Positions 46,901 through 57,260 of a stretch of DNA of 64,000 nucleotides are shown here, piece by piece. The translations under genes were made by a program, and so were the position numbers. The DNA is from Durusdinium trenchii (taxonomy: Eukaryota > Sar > Dinophyceae > Suessiales > Symbiodiniaceae). The stretch's first letter is position 1. Each line of letters starts with the position of its first letter. The stretch lies in NCBI GenBank assembly GCA_963970005.1, contig CAXAMN010006668.1, positions 1,434,940 to 1,498,939 on the forward strand, read 5' to 3'. The notes below the pieces were generated by a model that made no database searches, was not told the origin of the DNA, and was given only the letters and a program-made list of their open reading frames with translations.

Positions 46901-49900
46901 GTCCCGCCTTGGTCCACCGCCTGACCAGTCCATCCCATGCTTTGGGGGATAACAGAAGGGCAACCATAAGGCAAGCCGGGCAAGCATGTAGTTAAAACAC
47001 CTCTGCTGGCTGTCCTAATAGGGAGGAGAAAGGGGACAACAAGCAACCCAGCAGGCCATCAGAATCTCCACCCACCTTCCCAAGCCGCAGACAGTCTCCC
47101 AGCCAGCGCCAGCGCCCGACCGCGGCCTCTTTTGTCAGGCGAGGCCTTCAACGGCACCGTCTACTGGCCGCCCAAGGCCAGCATCACTGGGCATGTGGAT
47201 GTCCTGAAGAACGACGCGCAGGACGGGACAAACACTCGTTTTTGTTGCGAAGCTTCCAGAGTCGGGTGTGAGTCTGGGTGCTGGAGGCATGCATGGATAT
47301 GCATGGGGTATGCGGGTTTTAAGTCGTTTGATGAGGTGAAGTGTGTGTGTGTATATATATATATAGTCATATAATATGGTTGTAGCATGACGTTTAGCGT
47401 GCCGTCTCGTTTCTTATGCTTTCTTGTTTTTTTTTTGTCGCGTTTCAAGTGTATTTGAGGACGCATACGCTCATCGCTCTCTTGCTTAGCCTCAATGTTG
47501 CACAATGCACTTCATACCAGAGTGGCCTACCTCCCTACTTCGGTTGGGGTGGGGTGGGGCCCGGGGTGGGGTGTTAACGTTCGCCTGATGGATAACAAGA
47601 GCTGGGAATCTCATGCCAAGTTTCTGGGACCCCGCATTCCAAGGTATGTCGCCAAAACAATGAGTGGACTAAGAAGATTCCCAGGGGTAGAAACAAAAGA
47701 CTTCTACTGTGGCTGGCACACAGACTGCTGATGGTGGGTGGCAAAGTCTGAGAAAATCTATTCCACAGTCATTTCCTAGAAGAATTGGCCATGTTCATGG
47801 AATCAAAGAACATGTAAGTTGGTCATGCAGTACATGTGGCGCAGATTCCTTGGACCGTGCACGGCAAACGAACTTTATTTTTCTTCTGAGCTTTGCAAGG
47901 TGGCCAAGGAGAAGTGCTGAAAGAGTTTGTACAATCTAAATAAGAATTGGACGATGGCGATGCCCCAAAAATAGTCTGAACATTTGGGACACGTAGATGT
48001 TCAGTGCTTGCATGTAAACATGTGCACGGCGCTACAGCGCCACAGCGCCATTGACCTTTTCAACATGTGCATGATTAGTTTGCGCTACGGCCGCTACGGC
48101 GCAGTAAGGGTCGGGAACCATGTAGTTTCTGTTAGTTGCGCTATGTTTCTCTTCGTTTAAGTGGTTCAGTGCCCATTCGGCCCACTGGGGCAGGCGTTGA
48201 TGGAGGCCGTGCAGTTGGGCCCTGTGACGGTCTCAGTGGACGCCAGCGACTGGTGGCTCTACCATGGAGGCGCCGGGTCGACGACCAGACGACCGGGTCG
48301 ACGCATGGCTCCGGCCGGGACTGGATGGAGGGATGGAAGGCCCAAACATGGCCGAATCAACTGAGAGTCAGTTGCCATGTTTCATCGGAATTCAGGAGCT
48401 TTGCCAGTGGTGTCAGTTGGCCGGTGCCCAGGTATTTTCGACGGCTGCAACAAGACACATCCTGACATCAGTCACGCAGTCGTCCTCGATGGCTACGGTG
48501 AAGAGACGCATGGCATTCGTCTCTTTTCTCCGACGCCCATGTTAGCAGTTGGTATTCACATGTATGTACCATCCTCCTGCTATATGTCCTTTGATAGATA
48601 AATTATTATGATTGTATTCATGATAATTGTAAGAAAACATAGTTTTCCGCATGTGGTTGAAGCTAGCTAGATTGGAATCCCGGAAGTTCTTGAATTTTAC
48701 AGGTGGATGCTGGAATCGGGTTCTTTATATATACACTCTGATGGACGCTGATGGGTACAGAGCTGCACTCTCAAAATCTCTCAAACAATACCTTCGGACT
48801 CCAAAAGCATCGATAAAGCAAATACCACGTGAATAAGAACAACTTGTATTCCTCACAAACTCTGGAGCAGGGCTCTTGTGAGCTTAACTTGATTCAGCCT
48901 AAAAAGAGGCTGAAGAAGAAAACTCGTTGGGAACACCCACAACGGCTCGAGGTCCCATGCGTGCGTCACTTGTATTCCGCACGGTGACGCACCCATGGCT
49001 CTAGTTTGGGACGCACATAAACACACATGTTGGTTCCAAAAAACATGCTTTTATACCCAAGGCGTTAAAAGGTTCAGGAAAAGTTCCTACAGATGGTGAA
49101 TACCTCAACACAGCGCCGTCACTGCAGCGAAAAAGCTTGGGTCATTGTTTTATATGTCTTGACGATCGTCGCTTTCAACCAAGGAAGGATGAAAAAGGCC
49201 AACATGTCAAGTATTGGCTGATCAGAAATAGCTGGGGAACTATGTTTGGAGAGAATGGTTGCTTGGCTGTCAGGGTGTCAGAGCCATCAATGCTGCTATT
49301 CGAGGTGAGGTGGCCCGTTGTCAGGATTGTGTCGGAGAATCCCTTGTGCTGACAGAGTAGAATTTTGCACATGGGTCGAAACTGACAGTGAATTTGTGTG
49401 TGTGCGTGTGTGGGTGTGTTGCACACTGCCAAAAAGTAGCAACTCGTGCACAGCTTGGTCTGACACAGAGAGGAGACGCAGGTAACATCAAGGAAAAAAC
49501 TCCACAAGGAAATTACTATCTATAGACATAATTTTCCTACGAGGGGCAGCAAGAGCTTTATGATTCTTGCTCGTGTCTCAGACAAATAGCCTTAAAAAAA
49601 ACCTCTACATTCCATCCAAACATGAGTCTGATATCGCGACGACCGACCCCAAGGTCAGGCACAGACCCGCGCCATGAAAAGCAGCAACACATGCCACCGC
49701 TCAAGCAGCAAAAGCCGTCCGGGGGGTGTGGTTGAGAGACGCCCCTGGTTCCCGGGTAGACTCTATGTTCCGAACCTTCAAGTGTCGAATGGGGGCCGGT
49801 CTCCCTATTCAACAACACCCACATGCGGAGGCTACATCCGTGGGTTTTTTCGCGAGGCTACATCCGTTTACGGCGCTATGATGATGAGCCCTGCGGCTAT

Positions 49901-49933
49901 GATCCACATCCCTTGCAAGGCACAGCGTGTGAG
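37917..49933 (+). CDS. Papain-family (C1A) cysteine protease with I29 propeptide, about 14 exons
   Basis: Exons: 37917-37958 (short hydrophobic start MLKVCLGLVAFHVK, least sure), 38354-38400, 39249-39313, 39549-39625, 41043-41190, 44842-44891, 45088-45138, 45531-45630, 46438-46517, 47144-47221, 48194-48269, 48432 to about 48502, 49188-49257, 49857-49933. All phases agree. The propeptide has FDDYLQRYGKA, an ERFNIN-like RKALFDQRAARIDAQNA, and FNDFTDATPEEL. The mature part starts near NLDWRERTPSVVSPVK and holds QGGCGSCWAF (oxyanion Gln, catalytic Cys), LSPQ/ELTFCTPNP, CGGTGGCAGAT, ISHAVVLDGYG (catalytic His), KYWLIRNSWG (catalytic Asn) and RYDDEPCGYDPHPLQGTAC. It should act as a secreted or lysosomal endopeptidase made as a zymogen. 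Donors are GT (6), GC (5 or more) and GA (1-2). The family normally continues with a VCG-containing tail after GTAC; here a DPEDLGGAGVCG stretch follows one base out of frame. Confidence 0.85.
39918..40032 (-). repeat. CTACTAG dispersed repeat, site 6, in a protease intron
   Basis: CTAGTAGCGATGCCCTTTGC...CTCCTAGTAGCTTCTTGC...GCCAGGAGCCCCTAGTAGCG; the most regular copy in the window. It sits between protease exons 39549-39625 and 41043-41190. Confidence 0.8.
41541..41607 (+). repeat. (CTT)n microsatellite
   Basis: About 65 bp of CTT units with occasional extra T, in a protease intron. On the minus strand it reads as an Arg/Lys run, which is not a gene. Confidence 0.9.
41876..42048 (+). repeat. 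About 55-bp minisatellite
   Basis: Three and a half units of AAGCAACCGGGCCACAGACTTC followed by CGGTTGCTTTTTCC...GACGAC(C/G)NTGG. It lies in a protease intron. Confidence 0.75.
42238..42528 (+). repeat. Direct repeat flanking the LINE-like segment, left
   Basis: About 280 bp, from CCTGTTGGGG.CGCATTT through CATGGAGCCGGCACAGGTGA to AAGGGGTATGT. It recurs at 44492-44770 with scattered changes. It contains the spaced motif TCATTTNATAA, which also occurs at 41664, 41741 and 41811. Confidence 0.8.
42529..44477 (+). mobile_element. Decayed LINE-like segment with AP-endonuclease-like frame
   Basis: The frame near 42600 contains CKHCWRFFNTKTDKKRCPQKH, a C2H2-type finger. A second frame, from about 42810 with stops and shifts, reads NLAGIIHIQERKCLPANIAA then AFYGGVITLVKHGRP and ITDYMNFYRNPED. 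The spacing of a ..Q-E box, a GGV.TLV box and an N.Y-P box resembles the start of LINE apurinic endonuclease domains. A third open stretch runs 43599-43985. No reverse transcriptase is visible. Composition is strikingly CAC/ACC-rich compared with flanking sequence, a sign of foreign origin. It lies within the 3.65-kb protease intron between 41190 and 44842. Confidence 0.5.
44492..44770 (+). repeat. Direct repeat flanking the LINE-like segment, right
   Basis: Second copy of 42238-42528, ending AAGGGGTACGGTATGTGTAGACTA only about 70 bp before the active-site-Cys exon of the protease. Confidence 0.8.
49828..49866 (+). repeat. Tandem copy of an exon start / splice acceptor
   Basis: GAGGCTACATCCGT occurs at 49828 and again at 49854, 26 bp apart, each providing AG|GCTAC. 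Only use of the second acceptor gives GYIRLRRYDDEPCG in frame with the preceding protease exon. Confidence 0.75.
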
Positions 49934-52900
49934 GCACGACCCAGAGGATCTGGGCGGGGCGGGCGTTTGTGGGAAAGGTTCACCTGGAGAGGAGGTTCGA
50001 GCCAAAGCAGTTAAATATCTGTCAGATGAAGGGAACAGTAGCAAGTTGGGAGGTATACTTTAAGGTTCTTTGGCTGATCTTGTATTTACGCCCTGCTGCA
50101 TTGATGCCTAAGTAGTTGTCGTCAATTGAACCACTTGACCAGCAGTTTTACTCCTTCCCTCAAACACCCTGCACAGTGGTGGGGCTTGCTGGGGACAGAG
50201 CACACCATGACTCCCTAGCTCGACCTGCAAATCGAGCTCGGCGTCCAACGGAGCCGGAGGAGTGACCGAAGTCCGCTCCGTGGGGATTTGGCGTGACCGA
50301 CAGTCCGAATGTTCCACTTGAATTGAATTTTGTAAGTTTTGGGGGTACTTACACAGACCTCTTGGTCATGTACACCCACTAGAAAAAACATAGGTGGGTG
50401 GTAACTATAGAGACTGTCTCAGACCAGCTCCAACGCCCAAGACACACAAATCCAGGGAGGTGTGAGAATTCTGAGGAAAAAGCTATTGACAAGCCATTAT
50501 TTTTCCAGAGGAATCCGTTAGAATGACTACACAGCTGAAAGCTTACAGGCAGTCAGACATAGAAAAATTGAAATGCATCACCGAACGCCGTGCACACCCG
50601 CAGGTGGGTGGCCCTGAGAAGGTCTACGCCTGTGGAGAATGTGGTGTGCCTTTGGCGCCCAAAGAGTTTGTGCGGATGTAGGAGTTTGTCATCGACATGG
50701 ATGTTTATTTTTGAGGCAAAGATGGCAAAGCAACCAACTGCTTGGGAACTTCGTGTGTTTGATATGTTTGGTGTTTTGATGTCTTGACAGGAAGAAACAT
50801 CCTTTTGGAAGCTGATTTGTTCACTCAACAAGCTCGTCATGTTGCTCACCACCGGACACATGTTTGGGTCACGGGTCAACACGCGCGCTCATGTTCAGAT
50901 GAAACCCTTGACTCGACCATATATATGATTTGACAGAAGTAGGTGTGTGTGTGTGTGCTGCCTCAGGGAAGGCTTAGGTTCACATTTTGGTGGGAAAGAA
51001 GTGAGGGGCACCAGTGGCAAAGAAGTGTCCAATTCCAATGATATCAGCAACGGACTCATCAGAAGATTTGTGGAGGGCTTGCCCTCTTTTTGTGCGACAG
51101 CAGGGGAGGAACATTGGGCAGAAACATTCAGAGCTCGAATTCCCCGAAGATTTCTACATGGGTCAACCAAATGCACACTCCGAAATGGAAAGCATTCTGT
51201 TTGGCGCTCTTTCCCATCGTCATACCATCCTCGCTATGCCCTTGTCAGACCATCGTGTTCGTTGCATTTCACTCGACGTTGGGGACGACCACTTTCTCCA
51301 GCACTCGACGTTGGGTATGGAACGTTGACATACCTTGGGGATCCTTGGGGTGGTTTCAGGGGTGAATGGCCATACGAGTGTTTGGACTACCCAGTGTGTC
51401 TGGAGGTTCCGAGGTCATTTTCTGAAACAAGCCAGGTGCTGGCGGACTCTAGCTATCCCTTGGGCGCTGCGCTGGGAAGACGAGGTGCGCATCCGATGCT
51501 TTTTACAATGTTTATGACCAAGTTTCGCAGCTGATTATCAAAGCCTTACGTGGAGAATGTGTAGCACTCGATGGTTGAACCGTTGAGTTGTTTGAGGCGG
51601 TCAGGGTGTGAGATTCTGTGAGATCCTTGGTGATGGGTGAGGTGTTCATGTTTCTTTCTGCTTTGGAAAGCATGCATTGTTTGACTCTTTTGGGTCATTG
51701 TATAGCTAGCTAGCACATGTTGGATAGTGGGTACTTCAAGACAGGTGCTAGGGCAAAATCTGACGTTTCATATCTTAAGTCATTAGTCAGACCGTCAGAC
51801 CACAATGTTTTGCCCCAAACGATGCGAGCTTGCAGGGCAAAACTTAGATGTGGATTACTGAGTGATGTGGACGCAACAATCCTTCTGAAATCCTCTCCTG
51901 CGCAACAAATGCGCAGTTGCTGTTGAAGCAGGACATCCTTGCCAAGTTCAGGTCCAGGATTTTTGGACATGCGGTGAAATGCTGATTTCGGATGATTCCC
52001 AAGACGACAAGCACTTCTTGACATGCCCTGGAAGGGCTCATTCCAGGTCGGCAGGATTCCTCTTCAGCCGCTGCGAATTTTCGACCGAAGCCCAGCAGTG
52101 GCTTGCGGTCAACCGGATGGTGAGTGGTGACCTTGTGACGTGGTGACCTGCCGAGGTCCCGTGGAGCCTCCTGGGTCGGCTGAGGTGTTTGTGGGAACCC
52201 TTTTGGGTCTTCTCATCCCGGGTCTCCAACGGCAAAGCAATTGGAAGTGGTAGAAGGGACTGGCCGAAAACCGAAATGACGATGTGATCAAGTTGACACT
52301 GGAACATGTTCAGTCAGATTGTTCAGTCAGCATGGTCTAATATATTGGATGTGTGAAGGCTAGGCACATGCCCATGTCAGGCACATGCCCACGTCCTTTT
52401 CGGAATCGTTGGGGTCACTAGAGACTGAAGACCATTCTTTCCATGTCTTCATTGAATCTGGAGGAAGGGAGGTACCTTTTACACAAGAAGATGCAGGCAA
52501 GAAGGACGCCGGATGAGTAGGTCAAATTTACCATCCAAGTCATTAATTACGATGCTTTTGAACAGCAGCACAGACTGCGAAGAGAGACTTGACCCGGCTG
52601 TGCGCAGTGCGCTGACGAAATCCGATTACGAAGTGGACTTTGTCATGACCCTTAGTATGGTATTATATACCCTTGAATGTGTTCAATATTGTTCAAAGGC
52701 ACAACAACCTGTTACTCAGGCTCACCCCATATTGAGGTAATGAAGCAACTTTGAGATATATCATAACTTGATTTTGAAGAACGTGTTACCTTCCCCAGTT
52801 AAGTAAAACTGGGCAACAAACTTGTGCATGAGTTGCGCGCCACTTTTGCTTGGTACTGGTCCAATATCGCTTCTTATTTACGTTGCAGAAACTGTCCAAC

Positions 52901-54655
52901 GAAGTCAGAAACCGTTCGTCCGAAAGTCCATTCGTCCAAAACTGCGACACATCGTGACACGTCCTCGGTTCCCATTTCGAGCGACACGAACGAGCGAAAC
53001 CCGGTGAGCCGGCAACAGCCGGCAACAGCTGTTTTTTTTTTGCTGTTTAAGTATTTTGCTTTTTAAGTATCCCAGACACACTCCATGGGACTGGCATATT
53101 TACCTATACGACTTATACCTTCACCCCTGAAACCGTCCCAATGTATATACTATAAGTTATATATACTTATATATATGTTTCATGCATGGAGTGTTTGGGT
53201 AGGGCGTGTCGGGTGTGTGTCCCATTACCAGTCGGTAAAATATTATCACTCTTTTGGGGAAGGGTCTACAGTAAAGCATCATCCACTGTTACTGGCAACT
53301 GTTACTGGCAATGGGATAAATACCCACTATATAACAATAATTATATCTTCTACATCGTTCGAGTTGCTTCTATAGAGTTTTTTGTTTTTGTTTTTTTTCA
53401 CGCGTCTTTCCTGTACTAGAAATATGACAAATCTGGAGCACAGGCTGCATATCAGGCGCAGAGTCATTGGGTCTTGTGCGAGAGTGGCCTGAATTCAGAC
53501 TGTACAGGGCAGGCTGCTGAGTTTGATGTCCTCACATGTCCCGACTCGAGACCCAAGAGGCCTGAGGCCCGGACCCATTGAGGTCCTACAGAAGCCGGAT
53601 AGAAAGTTGTTCCAGTGCAGAAAATATACTTTTCGATCCGTCCTGGGGTCGGAGACCCTGGTCTAGTTCAACATACTTGTACCTTTCAACTGCCAAGGGT
53701 CTTGCTCGTCCTTTCAAACCTTTTGGAGGTCCGGGGCCTTCACAGTCAGTCTGTAGAAAGAGCTGAAACACTTACTGTACGTGGCTGTGTGAGAAGTCTG
53801 ACAGGGCAGTGTTTCAACCTCTGCAACAAGTTTTTGTGGTCCCAAGACCGGTGTCGTCGTTCGACCAGCTCTCACACAACCTCTGACCCTATAGTGGTGT
53901 GGTTTTGGGGCGCTCCGAAACACGGTTCGATGAGAGTTGAATGTATTTTTCTTGGCTTCTTTTCGATATATTTTCTGGTTTTATATTGAAGGTATACATG
54001 TCATATAAATTCCACCCGTGTTCGAAACAATTGTTGAATTGAAGCGGGTTTCCAACTGAGCAATAGGGATTCAGAGTCCATGCAAGACAACTTGATGAAT
54101 CTGATTATAGAACATATTTTGGGCTGTAGAAGCAGGTACATATAGTTGCATAGCAGCTACAATATCCACTGACTGGCTCTGAGCTGCAAGCTCAGCACTC
54201 CGTTGCCTGACCTGGAGGAGGACACAGACTTTGGCGGTTCTAGGACCAGTTTCCCAGGGCACCGACACATGGCCGTCGTTTTGTGGCCAAGCGTAACCGT
54301 TCTGGGTAGCAGCTACGGTGCGGTGCTTTAAGTGGGCAGACCCTCGCGCCGAACGTGCCCACTGAACCCTGTGTAAACGGAGTGTCGTTGGCACACCATG
54401 TGGAGAGAGCATCCTTTTGGAGGCATCGGACGAACCACCGATGTGGGAAGCACCCATGGAAAGCCGATTCGTGACGGTTCAGTGCCGACCTTCGTCACTG
54501 TGAAGAAGGGAGTCGCGACCCACAACGCTTGGACAAATATAGAAAAGAAAGCCGACCGCAATAGCCGAGACTATTCGAGACTCAAAGCAGGAAAGCACTC
54601 CAAGATACTCCAAGACTCCCTGTTGGAAAGATGTCCTCACCTCATTCACAACTCT
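49934..54655. other. Largely gene-free interval
   Basis: The first about 130 bp may hold the protease C-terminus out of frame. Beyond that I find only scattered ORFs with no splice context. The longest is 195 codons on the plus strand at 50947-51534. There are (GT)n tracts at about 49397 and 50942 and AT-rich stretches near 53150. Nothing is firmly supported. Confidence 0.35.
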
Positions 54656-54658
54656 TCA

Positions 54659-54748
54659 CCTAAGAGCGATGGCCTCCAACCTACTAGCGATGGCCTCCGA
54701 CCTACTAGCGATGGCCTCCAACCTATGTAATAGCGATGGCCTCCATCC
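54659..54748 (+). repeat. 21-bp tandem repeat (SDGLQP type), site 3
   Basis: Four units of GCGATGGCCTCCAACCTACTA. The plus strand reads SDGLQPTSDGLRPTSDGLQP. Confidence 0.8.
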
Positions 54749-55978
54749 ACTTGTTTCTCTTTTTGGGAGGGCATCTTCAACTCTTCACCGTGTGAGCTTC
54801 AACCCTTCACCGTTGACTTCCCGTCCCGGACGATGTTTCAGGTGCAGCAGCAGCGCCGTTGGGGCCCCGGTGATGGCGAGGATTGAGGTGGTCCCAATGA
54901 GGGCCAGTCAAACATAGCCCAATTGCCAAGCTTTTGGTATTGAAGCCTTATCAATACTATTCCTGGTTTCGGGGCTTCAAAGTAATTACTGATTTTGCCT
55001 AGGGACTGAGACTCTGAAAGTCTGTATTCAGATAAAATCATTGGCAGTTTGCTATGTGTTCTACAGTTTTTTGTGACGACGCACGCGCCGCACAACATTC
55101 AAAACGTGTGTTCTGCACACCTTGAAGGGTAGTGGTGGTAGTGAGTGTTTGAAACTACAATCTGGTTTGATTCTTCTGCCAAGATAGATATTTAGTGATA
55201 TTCACTTTTAATGTTATTTATATATAATTATGTAATAAGATCGAATTTATTGCAGGCAATTTTGTTGTACAACAGGTCTCCCATCAGTCCCTTGTGTATC
55301 CTCATGTATCCCCAATGTGTATCCCCAATCATGCTACCAGGCTGTGCTCCAAAGGGCTGCTGACCTTGCAACAACCCAAACCATGTGTATGGGTTTGATC
55401 CGCCATGCGTGAGACAATCTCACGTTCGCATCCTTCGGTTCCCCCCCCACCCACGCCGAAACGGTGCTCGGATCCACCCACCGGCGCAAGACCGCGGTGT
55501 TTGTTCGCACTCCGCCGGAGCGCTGGTGTGTCTGCCATGCTTCCAGAGGTCCTCATCACTTCTTTGTGATGCTTCAGACAGCCGTTGGGTTTGGCCATAT
55601 GTCTGTATATCTATAGATATAATATCTATTGGGTTGGCTTCAGACGTCCGGAAAACGAAACAACAGCTCACGTTCCATCCGTTTCGACCAGCCCCCCTTG
55701 ATCAGGTCATCGCCGGGTCAGGTGCGAGCCGGTCATCAACGGGCGGAGCTGTGGCATTTACGTGGCATTTGCTTAAGTGAGGTACACAAAGGATCTCAAA
55801 GGTATGTGGTTCTGGTGATTTATTGTGTGCCACTGCTTTATTTTCCAGTTTCTATATATAGGTTTTATAACTTACTTGGCCCTTTGCGATCTGGAAAGCT
55901 CAGAAGTGAACATAGAAGTGAATTCAGAAAGCACACCATTTGTAATTTGGAAGTTTCAATCTTCACTCTCCTTGAACC

Positions 55979-56098
55979 TCAGACTTCACTCTCCTTGGAC
56001 TGGTCCTTTCGCTCGGAATGAGCTGCTTTTCGGAGCTTGACCGCCTCGGCAAGCGTCGCCAGGAGAACGAACATCAAGGCGGTGTCCATCTCAGACAT
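55979..56098 (-). CDS. Signal-peptide-like ORF, minus strand
   Basis: Met at 56098 opens MSEMDTALMFVLLATLAEAV then KLRK..., a short acidic start, a hydrophobic core and an Ala-x-Ala-like site. This resembles a secretory signal. The codons upstream are also open, so the true start is uncertain. A GC donor (gccgag|gcggtc) may end the exon. No downstream exons were identified. Confidence 0.38.
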   Translation of the reverse strand: MSEMDTALMFVLLATLAEAVKLRKAAHSERKDQSKESEV

Positions 56099-56906
56099 CG
56101 GGGCGACACGGGGGCGACACGGGGCCGAAACAACGAAGGCCGCGCCGCGAGCGGTCGCCACATGGGCGGCCAGGCCTGGACATCCGGCCAGACCCCCGGG
56201 CCTTTTTCGTTTGGGCAAACAGAGATTCCTTCTTTTCGCTCGCGGAAGGCGCGAAGTCGAAACCCACGAGAAAGAGAAGCCCCCTTCTGTGTTTGTGGCC
56301 ACAGAAGTCCAGTTCAACAACCGATTCAATCACAACCTACAGAAGTGCAGTTTGGCTATATTTGGCACCGCGCGAAGTAAAGGAGATTCCTCAACTCGGG
56401 TCACCGAGTCAGGCCATTCTCAAGTAGTCTTGGGCTCCCAGGATGTGTTAGAGTAACGTATGCCATTGAAAGCATGCATGTTCTCTTCCTTTGACAGCGG
56501 ACATCTGACCTTGTCACAAGGGCGTGCCGAATCGCAGTGGATGAACTGAGGTGGCCAAGTGCAGGCAGAGGGGGGTTGGTCTCTAAAGTTCTAAAGCGAT
56601 GTAAATAACCACAAGGATCACCAAAGGGAGTGGGTGTGGTTTTATGGTGTGATGGTGTCGTAAAGAAGACGGTACTCGACGCTATTCACGTGTCTGCCAT
56701 TCCTTTATAGCGGAAACGGGTACGTGGAAATGTCGATGTTGGTGTGGCAAAACTCTGACTCATGGGAGTGGTCCCCAAATATTTAGATGGACATGTTTTC
56801 AGTTTCATGAGTTATGGAATTACTCCTTTTGTTTCTCGTACTGTTTCTATTTGCGGTTTAATTTGGGGTGGAACCTCCTCTTGCTTCATTGGCTGTCGCC
56901 ATCCAG

Positions 56907-57137
56907 GTAGATGCTAAGCTCTTTCAATTTGCTGAAGACTTGGGGAAAACGCAGGAGTTGCTCCGTGCAGCGCAAGCCGCGGCCTTTGCATCTGCGTCTG
57001 CTCATATGCAGGAGGACAGAAATCAGCGCGTGATGAATGCCTTTGCCATCCTTAATGATTTTGTGATCCAAAACAACTCTTCTAGCATCACAAGGGCCGG
57101 TTTTTGGGACAGTTTTCCGGTACGGCACACCCCTTGA
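56907..57137 (+). CDS. 3'-terminal exon of an unidentified gene, directly upstream of the desaturase
   Basis: After an AG|G acceptor (catccag|gta) a strongly helical frame reads VDAKLFQFAEDLGKTQELLR, then AAQAAAFASASAHMQEDRNQ and VMNAFAILNDFVIQNNSSSI, and ends in TGA at 57135-57137. The heptad-like pattern suggests a coiled coil. An exon end at about 57093 is an alternative to the stop. The next gene starts 123 bp later on the same strand. Family not recognised. Confidence 0.55.
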   Translation, partial: VDAKLFQFAEDLGKTQELLRAAQAAAFASASAHMQEDRNQRVMNAFAILNDFVIQNNSSSITRAGFWDSFPVRHTP

Positions 57138-57260
57138 ACCACTGGAGTGATCAGTCACACCCAGTTGGTGGTGACCTCTACCTGGCTCAGGCTCAAGATC
57201 TTCGATTGTTACGCCCGTGTGCGTTCACAGCGATTTTCGAGCGGGTCGACTGTGCGAGCA

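Noticed and set aside
46438..46995. 185-codon ORF starting at the protease exon
   Set aside because: It uses the wrong frame. The phase carried from the previous exon reads GGVSDIWQYPYLSG, which fits the family, while this ORF does not.
50947..51534. 195-codon plus-strand ORF
   Set aside because: It begins in a (GT)n tract, competing frames are equally open, and no motif or splice site supports it.
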